DNA of 9,145 bases from Calditrichaceae bacterium (GTDB lineage: Bacteria; Calditrichota; Calditrichia; Calditrichales; Calditrichaceae): assembly GCA_030622395.1 (NCBI GenBank), contig JAUXGF010000073.1, positions 1 through 9,145 on the forward strand, in the 5' to 3' direction. Position numbers and translations under genes: made by a program. Every line of letters starts with the position of its first letter. The first letter of the stretch is position 1. The notes beneath the pieces are model-generated. The model saw only the letters and a program-made list of their open reading frames with translations, searched no databases and had not been told where the DNA came from. Positions 1-6,225 of the stretch are shown here, one piece after another.

Positions 1-2
1 AG

Positions 3-20
3 GGGATCCCTGTAGGAAAA
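3..20 (+). repeat. dispersed 18-bp motif, copy 1
   Basis: GGGATCCCTGTAGGAAAA, identical to 6171-6188 except for one base. It sits at the left edge, so the start of the element it belongs to may be outside the window. Confidence 0.55.
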
Positions 21-21
21 G

Positions 22-74
22 TCGGGGCTATTCATATGAAATTCAATGAGTTATGGTGTAATGAATTGCCCCGA
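22..74. repeat. 14-bp inverted repeat, one mismatch
   Basis: TCGGGGCTATTCAT (22-35) pairs with ATGAATTGCCCCGA (61-74) except for one T-T mismatch; the loop is 25 nt. The right arm is shared with the next hairpin (69-88), so the two structures are mutually exclusive. Confidence 0.6.
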
Positions 75-88
75 ACTTTAGCTCGGGG
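69..88. repeat. hairpin with TTTA loop
   Basis: CCCCGAAC-TTTA-GCTCGGGG: eight positions per arm with one A-C mismatch. A smaller relative, GGGC-TTTA-GCCC, is at 112-123; both share a CTTTA core and lie in the same spacer, as expected for REP-like palindromes. Confidence 0.6.
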
Positions 89-175
89 ATCACGCGCACC
101 TCAGAATTTTTGGGCTTTAGCCCCAATCTGCAACAACCTGCCATTCGGGAAAAGTAATGATAAATTATCAGCCTA

Positions 176-221
176 AAATCACAAAACACAATCCCAATTT
201 TCAGGATGAACATTGTGATTT
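176..221. repeat. 9-bp inverted repeat
   Basis: AAATCACAA (176-184) and TTGTGATTT (213-221) pair perfectly around a 28-nt loop. On the minus strand the distal arm is followed by T and then AGG, so it would be a poor terminator. It may be a chance pairing in AT-rich DNA. Confidence 0.35.
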
Positions 222-249
222 ATTATTTGTACTTTTTAATACCAATATT

Positions 250-320
250 AATTTACCCCGTTAAATAATATGTTTGCGCATTTTCCAATCATATTAACTT
301 TTTATTTAACAGGGTAAATT
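250..320. repeat. 19-bp inverted repeat just past the UbiA stop codon
   Basis: AATTTACCCCGTTAAATAA (250-268) is matched by the reverse complement of 302-320 with a single mismatch, around a 33-nt loop. It starts 8 bp beyond the UbiA stop. The stem is AT-rich and no T-tract follows on the minus strand, so it is not a standard intrinsic terminator. It could be a transcript-end hairpin or a very small inverted-repeat element. Confidence 0.7.
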
Positions 321-327
321 TGCAAAG

Positions 328-1377
328 CTATGTTCTTTTAAACAATAACCTGCCAAGGTATGAATGTTTAATTGTAGTTATATCATACAAACGAAATATT
401 ATTATATAAACCAAAATAAACAGCGAATAAAAATAATTGTAACAAATTAAGACAAATATGAAATAAAGAGGCAGGAAAATATTGGGGAAAACAAGATGAA
501 TAAACTGAAAGATAGTTTTTTCTTTTTTATAATAAGGATTGATTGTTTCAATCGAAGCATTCGCAATGCGTGATAAACGAATCCAGCTTATTCCATAGAT
601 AATCGCAAAAACAATTAGCGGAATTAAAAAAACGGGAATGGTCAAAATCTCGATTTTATTTAAGCGGACTACCGTTAAAATTAAAACCAAAAGTAAAAAT
701 ATTTTTTCACCTTCTAAAACAATCCGAAAAATTCTTTCCAGACGTTCTTTACCTAATTCAACGGCGGATGTTTTTGTGCCGGTTTTCAGATCATTCTCAT
801 AATCCTCTAATTGATGATTAATGTCCGAAGATGCGCCGCGCAATAAAATGTATATACTTATTAACGCTATTTCCCAAATAAATGTAAACTCAAAAGCGGC
901 AAAGACTAATAAAATGGGGAAAACGCGCTGGGCTAATATTACAAATATTAAACCGGTTTTACCCCGCTCTTTTAAACGCAGCGGCGGCAGACTGTAAAAT
1001 GTGCTGATCGCCAACCAGACTATCCACACGCCTATAAAATAATAATTATCGCAAAACCGCAGTCCAAGCAAAACGCTGATTAAAAAAGCCGAAACAACTA
1101 TAACGGCAGCTTTACTCTTAGAATCATCCGCAAATGTATTTTCTTTGCCATGTTTACGATCAAGCTCCTTATCCGCCAGGTCATTTATCAAATAGCCGTA
1201 GGTTGTTGAAAATATACTAAACAGAATGAAGATTAGTATATCAACCACAAAAGCATTTGAAAAATCCGGCAGGCGCAAGGTAATATAAAATATAATAAAT
1301 ATATTTTCAAAAATGGAATTATAATAAAGCGCCGCCCATCCGCGCCAGCCAAGATATTTTTTAATAAAAGACCACAT
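328..1377 (-). CDS. UbiA-family membrane prenyltransferase
   Basis: Integral membrane enzyme that joins an isoprenyl diphosphate to an acceptor (aromatic, sugar-phosphate or glycerol-type in characterised members). It has 349 residues with about eight or nine hydrophobic segments. The first Mg-diphosphate motif is NDLADKELD (65-73, matching NDxxDxxxD), YSLPPLRLKERG follows at 128-139, and the second motif is DYEND (192-196) in LEDYENDLKTGTKTSAVELG. All catalytic aspartates are present. The usual R-P-x-x-x-G after the first motif is replaced by KENTFADD, so it does not look like UbiA, MenA or the archaeal DGGGP synthase proper; the acceptor is unknown. It is about 50 residues longer than typical UbiA proteins because of extra C-terminal hydrophobic segments. 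ATG at 1377. It is separated from the prenyl synthase by the terminator and the lipoprotein, but GGPP from that enzyme is a plausible donor. Confidence 0.88.
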   Translation of the reverse strand: MWSFIKKYLGWRGWAALYYNSIFENIFIIFYITLRLPDFSNAFVVDILIFILFSIFSTTYGYLINDLADKELDRKHGKENTFADDSKSKAAVIVVSAFLISVLLGLRFCDNYYFIGVWIVWLAISTFYSLPPLRLKERGKTGLIFVILAQRVFPILLVFAAFEFTFIWEIALISIYILLRGASSDINHQLEDYENDLKTGTKTSAVELGKERLERIFRIVLEGEKIFLLLVLILTVVRLNKIEILTIPVFLIPLIVFAIIYGISWIRLSRIANASIETINPYYKKEKTIFQFIHLVFPNIFLPLYFIFVLICYNYFYSLFILVYIIIFRLYDITTIKHSYLGRLLFKRT

Positions 1378-1593
1378 TTCTGTATCAATTATTCCTGAAA
1401 ATAATGGAACTTTTAAAACTTAATATTACTATTTCATTTAACGCCCGGTAATCATCTGAAAAAATAGCGGCTATGAATTTCACGTTTTCAGCGCCATTCT
1501 GCGGATTAATGAATTTCCGAAGAACCGATATTTATTTATTTTAGATGCCTTACCTTTTTAGACGGCTCATAATTTTTGTATTTACACTTACTA
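1378..1593. other. 216-bp spacer upstream of the UbiA-family gene
   Basis: No gene, strong hairpin terminator or clear promoter is seen. Only short self-complementary bits occur (for example TTC-CGAA-GAA near 1515-1524). AGGA on the minus strand at 1396-1393 is 15 nt from the UbiA ATG, too far for a standard ribosome binding site. Confidence 0.4.
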
Positions 1594-2241
1594 CTAATCC
1601 TGAACAGAATAAGGACCGTAAATATAGCAATTGGATACGGGCTTCCAGGTTGTATTTACTTTTTTTAGAATAATAAAAAAATTTTCACCTCTTCTTTCAC
1701 GGTGAATGTGTACCTCAATTAATGCCTCAGTCTTTCTACTATTAAATCCTATTCGCGAGAAGCTTATTATTCCAAATTTCGCGCCGTTTTTTATTGCTTC
1801 AAAAAGTTCATTTTGTTTTTTAATCTTTTGATATTTGTATAAATAAATCGATCGATAAGGTAAATATCTATGTTCTCTTTTTGGTATAAAATTTTTACGG
1901 AGGAAATATTTAGATCTATTATTTTTAACATAATCCTTTATTAGAATTTTTTTTACGTCACATTTTTTCTTTTCAAAAAATGATTTAAAATATTCTACCG
2001 GTTCTTCACCAAAAAGATTTTCAGAAAAAGTACTTTTAGTAATAAATCTTATTAAACTACGTGTACTATCATCGATGAAAATTGTCTTATATGTGTCATT
2101 GAAGACAGAATCAACAATAATAGAATATATTAAAACTTCTTCTGCATTAAGATTTTGTTCAACACCGGAATTGAATAAGCAACCTGATATTTGCATTGTC
2201 ACTACAATAAAAACAAACAATATTACAATATTCTTTTTCAT
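1594..2241 (-). CDS. hypothetical lipoprotein
   Basis: 215 residues, family not recognised. The N-terminus MKKN plus a hydrophobic stretch ends in a lipobox ISGC with Cys21, so the product is probably exported and lipidated at the cell envelope. The mature part has a basic, Lys/Tyr/Arg-rich middle (about residues 92-145, including KKKCDVKKILIKDY). The C-terminal half has alternating beta-like segments: FGIISFSRIGFN, EALIEVHIH, ENFFIILKKVNTTWKPVSN. That end, with a strand leading to W-K-P-V, resembles small secreted beta-sheet domains, but no named domain can be claimed. The ATG at 2241 is preferred because it gives a complete signal sequence; the Shine-Dalgarno (GGA) is weak. The gene is clearly more AT-rich than its neighbours (about 20% G+C over 1861-1980). 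It lies alone between the terminator and UbiA. Confidence 0.75.
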   Translation of the reverse strand: MKKNIVILFVFIVVTMQISGCLFNSGVEQNLNAEEVLIYSIIVDSVFNDTYKTIFIDDSTRSLIRFITKSTFSENLFGEEPVEYFKSFFEKKKCDVKKILIKDYVKNNRSKYFLRKNFIPKREHRYLPYRSIYLYKYQKIKKQNELFEAIKNGAKFGIISFSRIGFNSRKTEALIEVHIHRERRGENFFIILKKVNTTWKPVSNCYIYGPYSVQD

Positions 2242-2350
2242 ATCTAATCCAAAATTTATAAATACTTTCAGCCGGCTAACATTACAAATATAAGCATTTT
2301 TAATCAGTAAATATATAACCTGTTAAATTCATGCATATCTAATTCCTAAT

Positions 2351-2384
2351 AAAAAAAGCTCAGAACAATATCCCCTGAGCTTTT
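2351..2384 (-). terminator. intrinsic terminator after the prenyl synthase
   Basis: Read on the minus strand: AAAAGCTCAG (2384-2375), an 11-nt loop, CTGAGCTTTT, then more T to give a run of seven (2357-2351). The core GCTCAG/CTGAGC stem is perfect and is lengthened to 10 bp by A-T pairs. The position, about 180 bp past the prenyl synthase stop and beyond the octamer array, marks the end of the glycan/isoprenoid transcription unit and separates it from the lipoprotein gene. Confidence 0.85.
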
Positions 2385-2422
2385 AACTTAAATATAAATT
2401 ATTTACAATAATTCAGCATGTG

Positions 2423-2561
2423 AAGAAATGGAGTAATGGAGTGATGGAGTAATGGTTAAATGGCATTAATTCAATTCTTCAAATCTTTCATTTTTCCACC
2501 ACTCCAATTCTTCACCAATTCAATTCTTTCATCACTCCATCACTCCAGTACTCCAATTCCT
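2423..2561. repeat. octamer array with orientation switch
   Basis: On the plus strand: AAGAAATG, GAGTAATG, GAGTGATG, GAGTAATG, GTTAAATG (2423-2462), one G, then the opposite orientation: CATTAATT, CAATTCTT, CAAATCTT, one T, CATTTTTC, CACCACTC, CAATTCTT, CACCAATT, CAATTCTT, one T, CATCACTC, CATCACTC, CAGTACTC, CAATTCCT (2464-2561). That is 17 units with only three single-base phase slips. Units in the first part (GAGTRATG) are reverse complements of those at the far end (CATYACTC), so the ends can pair over roughly 25 bp with few mismatches. It begins 3 bp past the prenyl synthase stop codon. Same family as 6328-6429. Confidence 0.85.
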
Positions 2562-2564
2562 CAC

Positions 2565-3437
2565 CTATGCCGAGCGTTCAATCAGGTACTTACTGAATTT
2601 CTTAAGATTATCTGCTTTTTCCCCAAATATTTGCAAAGCCTTAATAGCCTGATCGTAATATTCTTTTAAATACTTTTCCGCCTTATCCGCTCCGACTAAT
2701 TTAACGAAATTCCATTTATCATGTTGGAGATTTTTGCCGACTATTTTTTCATCCCCGGCAATATCCAGCATATCGTCAATAATTTGAAAGGTGAATCCTA
2801 TATTTTGACAAAAATCCTGTACGGCTTTCTTTTCCTGTTCTGCGGCGCCGCCAATTACAGCGGCAATTTGACCTGCGGCTGTGAACAGAGCCGCTGTTTT
2901 TTTATGATTTATATATTCGATTATTTTAAAATCTATATCTTTTCTTTTTAATTTTAAATCCACAAACTGCCCGGCAGCCAGGCCATCAAACCCATAAGAT
3001 TCATTCAAAATTGCAGCTACCCTGTTCCGTTCGTTTTCAGTGAGATTTACGTCCGTTAAAATTACTTTTGTTGCTTTAGAAACGAGGGCAATACTTGCTA
3101 ATAACGCAACGTCCTGCCCAAACACTATATGGTTAGCCGGTTTGCCGCGCCTTAGCTGCGAGTCGTCCATATAAGGCAAATCATCCATTATCAATGAAGC
3201 GGCGTGAATGAATTCAACAGCGCAGGCTGGGTAAAGCAGCTTTCCCGGTTCAATATCAAACAGTCCGCCGATTAAATTGATAAAAACTGCACGAACGCGT
3301 TTCCCGCCCGCGGATGAATATGCAGCCGATTTATACAGCCCCTCAATTAAAGGTTCGTCATTATGAAGTATCTTCTCAATTTCAGCGTCGACGGCTTTTT
3401 TTATTTCCTGTAAAAATTTGTTTATTTGATCCTGCAA
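2565..3437 (-). CDS. short-chain trans-isoprenyl diphosphate synthase (GGPP synthase-like, CrtE/IspA family)
   Basis: Condenses IPP with allylic diphosphates to give a C15-C20 isoprenoid in the cytoplasm. It has 290 residues, normal for the family, starting at TTG 3437 with an N-terminus aligned to known members. Visible motifs: GGKRVR (44-49); the first aspartate-rich motif DDLPYMDD (85-92), with the bacterial two-residue insertion, followed by LRRGKPANH; GQFVDL (156-161); the second aspartate-rich motif DDMLD (221-225); and GKNLQHDKWNFVK (234-246). The residue five before the first motif is Ala80 (HAASLIMDD). FPP synthases usually have Tyr/Phe there, whereas CrtE-type GGPP synthases have HAASLILDD, so GGPP is the likelier product. 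The family is certain; product length is inferred. It is the last gene before the terminator, so the glycan genes and isoprenoid supply may be co-expressed. Confidence 0.93.
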   Translation of the reverse strand: MQDQINKFLQEIKKAVDAEIEKILHNDEPLIEGLYKSAAYSSAGGKRVRAVFINLIGGLFDIEPGKLLYPACAVEFIHAASLIMDDLPYMDDSQLRRGKPANHIVFGQDVALLASIALVSKATKVILTDVNLTENERNRVAAILNESYGFDGLAAGQFVDLKLKRKDIDFKIIEYINHKKTAALFTAAGQIAAVIGGAAEQEKKAVQDFCQNIGFTFQIIDDMLDIAGDEKIVGKNLQHDKWNFVKLVGADKAEKYLKEYYDQAIKALQIFGEKADNLKKFSKYLIERSA

Positions 3438-3447
3438 AACAAAACTA

Positions 3448-3454
3448 CCTTTCT
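3448..3454 (-). promoter_or_regulatory. ribosome binding site supporting a TTG start
   Basis: AGAAAGG on the minus strand, 10 nt before the TTG at 3437. An in-frame TAG at 3453-3455 limits the frame upstream, and no ATG or GTG lies between that stop and the TTG, so this site decides the start of the prenyl synthase. Confidence 0.6.
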
Positions 3455-3464
3455 ATTGTTTCTT

Positions 3465-3513
3465 AATTCCCAATTCCTAATTCCAAATTCCAAATTCCTA
3501 CTTCTTACTTCTT
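3465..3513. repeat. heptamer tandem array (7 units)
   Basis: Seven consecutive 7-bp units on the plus strand: AATTCCC, AATTCCT, AATTCCA, AATTCCA, AATTCCT, ACTTCTT, ACTTCTT. The 7-bp phase holds without a slip for 49 bp. It starts 8 bp beyond the stop codon of the tandem glycosyltransferase and ends just upstream of the ribosome binding site of the prenyl synthase, so it occupies nearly the whole 84-bp spacer. There is no inverted half, unlike the octamer arrays. Confidence 0.85.
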
Positions 3514-3521
3514 TAACCCAC

Positions 3522-5216
3522 CTACATCTTTTTAGTAGTGAGTGATATATCCCAAATAAACGGGTTTTTATCGCGTAAATAAAAATCAACCGCTCCCATA
3601 AAACGCGAATAAGCTTCGATTAAAATTAAAAACGGCATATATAACATTTCCTTAATTGTCCGGTTTTGGGTGGCAATAACCTTTTTAAAAATATTGCCCG
3701 AGCTTTGCGTTGCAACTTCATGCCCCATAGTGGTTTTTAGATAGCGGTGACCGGAGGCAATACGGCGGCGTTGCTTAATAAAATCTCTCAATGTTTCAGC
3801 CCCTTTATTGCGCACAAATGCTTTTTCCGCATAAACTAATTTTAAATTTGCCTCGCTTATAATCGCTTCAACTGTCGCTTCGTCCACAGCGGTATATTTT
3901 GGTATGCGGGAAACAATATTCCTGAAGGCAATCATCTCTCCGCATTTCGGCGCGTCCATCGCTAAATAATGATGCAGTTCCCATAACTTGTGCACACAAA
4001 ACCCCACAAATGTATTTTTATCATTAACCGGTGTAGGATGAGCCCCGGACATACCAACCTGCGGATCGGCAAACGGCTTGATCAGTTCTTCGACCGTATC
4101 CGGTAAGGTGACCGTATCGGCGCTTTCTACAATTGCGATATCGCCATTAGCAATTTGTAAAAATTCATTAATAGCATTCGCTTTGCCCGTTCTTTCCGGC
4201 TCAATAATCAATTTCACACGCTCGTCTTTACGGGATACTTCCTGCACAATCCGATTTGTTTTATCAGTCGAACCGGATGAAACTACAATGATCTCATCAA
4301 TTTTACCGGACTTCATTTTTTGATTGAGTAAAGCATCCAGGCAGCTTTCAATAATTTTTTCCTCATTATAAGCCATTACGCCCACGCTTACAGAATAGCA
4401 GCCTTTTACTTCAAAGCGTCCGTCATTCTTTAGTTTTGGCGGATTCATTATCTCTTCGTACTCATCGACAAAACGCTCGTATTTTTTTCTTAAATATGTA
4501 AGATGGCGAAAAATTTCCAAAAAAGGGGCGCGAAACTTTAACACATATAACATGGTTTTACGTTTTGAATGCTCGCTGATTTTTGAAACGCCATATTTAG
4601 TATCACGATAAATAAAAGGGATCTCCTTCACCCGACAACGATTCTGATACGCTAAATGCAGTAATTCTATTTGTATGATATATGCTTCATTATGCAGGCT
4701 GCTAATATCTATTTTTTCTAGAAAACGCCGACGGTAACAACGAAAACCGGAAGTAAAATCCCAAATCGGTTTTACTAATAGATAAGAAACATACATATTA
4801 GCCAGTTTACTCAGCAGCAGTTTACGGAAACGCCAGCCCTCAACCCGCACACCGTCAAGATAACGGCTGCCGATTACCAAATCATATTCATTGCATTTAT
4901 TCAAAAAATCCTTTAGATATTCGGGCCCGTGCGAGTAATCGCCGTCCATAGTGAGTATGGGATCGTATCCGCGCTGCAAAGCGGTTTTGAAACCTAAACG
5001 CAGGGCGTCGCCAAAACTACTACGGCTTTCCTGCGATACAAGCGACACATTAGGATATTCTTTTGACAACTTCTCTACCGTTTCCGCCGTCCCATCGGTC
5101 GATAGTCCGTCAACGACAAGAATATCTAAATTCAATTTTTCTTTCAAAATGCCTTTAATAAGGCGCACAATATTTTGACATTCATTCAATGTCGGGATAA
5201 TAACAACCGGCTTCAT
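3522..5216 (-). CDS. tandem two-domain GT2 glycosyltransferase (DPM1-like + second GT2)
   Basis: 564 residues from the ATG at 5216, preferred over the in-frame TTG at 5222 because it gives a 4-bp ATGA overlap with the upstream gene. Domain 1 (about 1-245) resembles polyprenol-phosphate mannose/glucose synthases: VVIIPTLNE near the start, VVDGLSTDGT (34-43), MDGDYSHGP (90-98), SGFRCYRR (156-163) and YGVSKISEH (208-216). A charged linker follows. Domain 2 (about 275-564) starts SVSVGVMAYNEE, has VVSSGSTD, ESAD at the place of the DXD motif (364-367), DE at 445-446 as probable catalytic acid, and QRRRI (482-486), which recalls the Q-x-x-R-W motif of larger GT2 enzymes. No strong transmembrane bundle follows domain 1, unlike many DPM1-type fusions. 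Likely role: make or use a lipid-linked sugar, then add another residue. The families are clear; the specificities are unknown. Confidence 0.88.
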   Translation of the reverse strand: MKPVVIIPTLNECQNIVRLIKGILKEKLNLDILVVDGLSTDGTAETVEKLSKEYPNVSLVSQESRSSFGDALRLGFKTALQRGYDPILTMDGDYSHGPEYLKDFLNKCNEYDLVIGSRYLDGVRVEGWRFRKLLLSKLANMYVSYLLVKPIWDFTSGFRCYRRRFLEKIDISSLHNEAYIIQIELLHLAYQNRCRVKEIPFIYRDTKYGVSKISEHSKRKTMLYVLKFRAPFLEIFRHLTYLRKKYERFVDEYEEIMNPPKLKNDGRFEVKGCYSVSVGVMAYNEEKIIESCLDALLNQKMKSGKIDEIIVVSSGSTDKTNRIVQEVSRKDERVKLIIEPERTGKANAINEFLQIANGDIAIVESADTVTLPDTVEELIKPFADPQVGMSGAHPTPVNDKNTFVGFCVHKLWELHHYLAMDAPKCGEMIAFRNIVSRIPKYTAVDEATVEAIISEANLKLVYAEKAFVRNKGAETLRDFIKQRRRIASGHRYLKTTMGHEVATQSSGNIFKKVIATQNRTIKEMLYMPFLILIEAYSRFMGAVDFYLRDKNPFIWDISLTTKKM

Positions 5217-6127
5217 TTGCAACTTTCTTTTAATAAATGATTATTACTATATACTCCTTTTAAAAAACCAATTGCCCAGGGCAGCATGCCAAACAACAAA
5301 ATAATTACGGCAAGAGGATGTTTTAAAATGATCTGCTTATGCAGTTTCCAAAACACACCTAAAGTCCTCATCCATTTAACCAGGGGCAGAAAGGGAATGG
5401 CTAACAGCGTCTTTACTCTGCTGCGGGCAATAGCTGATCCTTCTAATGGTAATATTTTCAACATGGTCGAGGTAATAAATCCCACCCTGTTTTGATGATT
5501 AAAAAACGATCTTAAAGTTGTGCGGTGATGATGGTAAACAAAAGCCTGAGGATTAAACAAAATTTTACCGCCATTTCTTTTTAAGCGGTGATTAAATTCC
5601 AGGTCTTCCTGCGGATAATATTTTGGATTAAATCCCCTTAACTGATTAAACACCGAACGTTTATAGGATATATTACACGTTGGGATATGATTCACTTCTC
5701 TTTTGGGACGCTGCGGAATAAATTCTCTAAATTCAGCTAAATAGCCGGCCCATGCTATATCAGATTTATGATCATTCCCGTTTAGAACGCTTCCCCCAAC
5801 CGCTTCATAATCCGTAGTTTTATGCAGGGAAACCATTTGCTCAATCCAATCCGGCGCCGCCTGGCAATCCGAATCAATAAACAGAATCGGATCGCCTTTA
5901 CTTTTTTTTATACCTAAATTCCGCGCTGTGCCCGGATCGGTTTTTTCAGGTAAATGAATATATTGGATTTTAGGAAAATATTTTTTAACTAACAAGGGCG
6001 TTCTGTCATCCGAAGAATCTACAACAATAATTTCATATTCCCCTTCAAAGGTTTGTGTTTGGAGCGCGGTAAGACATTTTTCAATAGTCTTTTCGGAATT
6101 ATAAGATGGGATGATTACTGAAACCAT
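5213..6127 (-). CDS. GT2 family glycosyltransferase with C-terminal membrane segments
   Basis: Transfers a sugar from a nucleotide donor to an unknown acceptor at the inner face of the membrane. It has 304 residues. The N-terminal GT-A fold begins VSVIIPSYNSE (2-12) and contains IIVVDSSDD (33-41) and the metal-binding DSD at 85-87 (ILFIDSDC). The acceptor-side catalytic ED is at 174-175 in PQEDLEF. Hydrophobic stretches at about 240-260 and 270-290 look like membrane anchors. The ATG at 6127 is supported by AAAAGG five bases upstream. Its TGA overlaps the ATG of the next gene in the classic ATGA arrangement, so the two glycosyltransferases are probably made together and act in one pathway. 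Acceptor and sugar cannot be read from the sequence. Confidence 0.9.
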   Translation of the reverse strand: MVSVIIPSYNSEKTIEKCLTALQTQTFEGEYEIIVVDSSDDRTPLLVKKYFPKIQYIHLPEKTDPGTARNLGIKKSKGDPILFIDSDCQAAPDWIEQMVSLHKTTDYEAVGGSVLNGNDHKSDIAWAGYLAEFREFIPQRPKREVNHIPTCNISYKRSVFNQLRGFNPKYYPQEDLEFNHRLKRNGGKILFNPQAFVYHHHRTTLRSFFNHQNRVGFITSTMLKILPLEGSAIARSRVKTLLAIPFLPLVKWMRTLGVFWKLHKQIILKHPLAVIILLFGMLPWAIGFLKGVYSNNHLLKESCK

Positions 6128-6170
6128 ATTAGCCTTTTGTATGAATCTTTTAACTCACCCCCTTCCCGAA

Positions 6171-6188
6171 GGGATCCCTGTGGGAAAA
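6171..6188 (+). repeat. dispersed 18-bp motif, copy 2
   Basis: GGGATCCCTGTGGGAAAA. The same motif occurs at 3-20 with A in place of G at one position (GGGATCCCTGTAGGAAAA). Both copies are in gene-free DNA, in the same orientation, and each is followed by a different palindrome, suggesting one module of a mosaic repeat. Confidence 0.6.
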
Positions 6189-6217
6189 TCCCCCTCTCTT
6201 TAAAAAATAGAGGGGGA
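6189..6217. repeat. hairpin, 9-bp stem
   Basis: TCCCCCTCT (6189-6197) pairs with AGAGGGGGA (6209-6217) around an 11-nt A/T-rich loop. On the minus strand the stem is followed only by ATTTT, so it would be a weak terminator for methyltransferase transcription at best. It is flanked by GGGATCC (6171-6177) and GGATCCC (6221-6227), which can pair outside it, giving a nested structure typical of dispersed palindromic elements. Confidence 0.6.
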
Positions 6218-6225
6218 CTTGGATC

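Larger units (their letters stand above)
1..327. other. 327-bp gene-free, palindrome-rich stretch
   Basis: No coding region can be supported. The first 125 bp contain the dispersed motif at 3-20, a 14-bp inverted repeat (22-35 with 61-74), and two hairpins with TTTA loops (69-88 and 112-123). Further left-to-right lie the 9-bp repeat (176-221) and the 19-bp repeat (250-320). The gene beyond the left edge is not visible. Confidence 0.7.
2242..2564. other. 323-bp gene-free spacer
   Basis: From right to left it contains the octamer array, the intrinsic terminator and about 109 bp that must carry the lipoprotein gene's promoter. A possible -35 TTGTAA (2287-2282) and a poor -10 TATTTA (2264-2259) are 17 bp apart on the minus strand, with a GC palindrome AGCCGGCT (2270-2277) between them. 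The match is weak and the leader would be only about 10 nt, so this is not called as a promoter. Confidence 0.5.

Noticed and set aside
328..1377. Archaeal-type DGGGP synthase for ether lipids
   Set aside because: Lacks the R-P-x-x-x-G signature after the first motif, and no GGGP synthase or glycerol-1-phosphate dehydrogenase gene is in the window.
2259..2287. Sigma-70-like promoter for the lipoprotein gene
   Set aside because: The spacing is 17 bp, but the -10 matches poorly and the leader would be about 10 nt; an alternative Bacteroidetes-type -33/-7 pair has wrong spacing.
2075..2293. Plus-strand open frame opposite the lipoprotein
   Set aside because: Antisense to a gene with a good signal peptide and lipobox; low-complexity AT-rich translation.
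2423..2561. CRISPR array
   Set aside because: Units are 8 bp and contiguous, with no spacers and no cas genes.
2460..2669. 69-residue open frame on the plus strand
   Set aside because: It runs through the octamer array and the antisense of the prenyl synthase; its Ser/His/Pro-rich peptide is a product of the repeats.
4078..5178. Plus-strand frames inside the tandem glycosyltransferase
   Set aside because: They are opposite conserved GT2 motifs, so they are shadows of the real gene.
5217..5222. TTG start at 5222 for the tandem glycosyltransferase
   Set aside because: The ATG two codons later gives an ATGA overlap with the upstream stop and a proper GT2 N-terminus.
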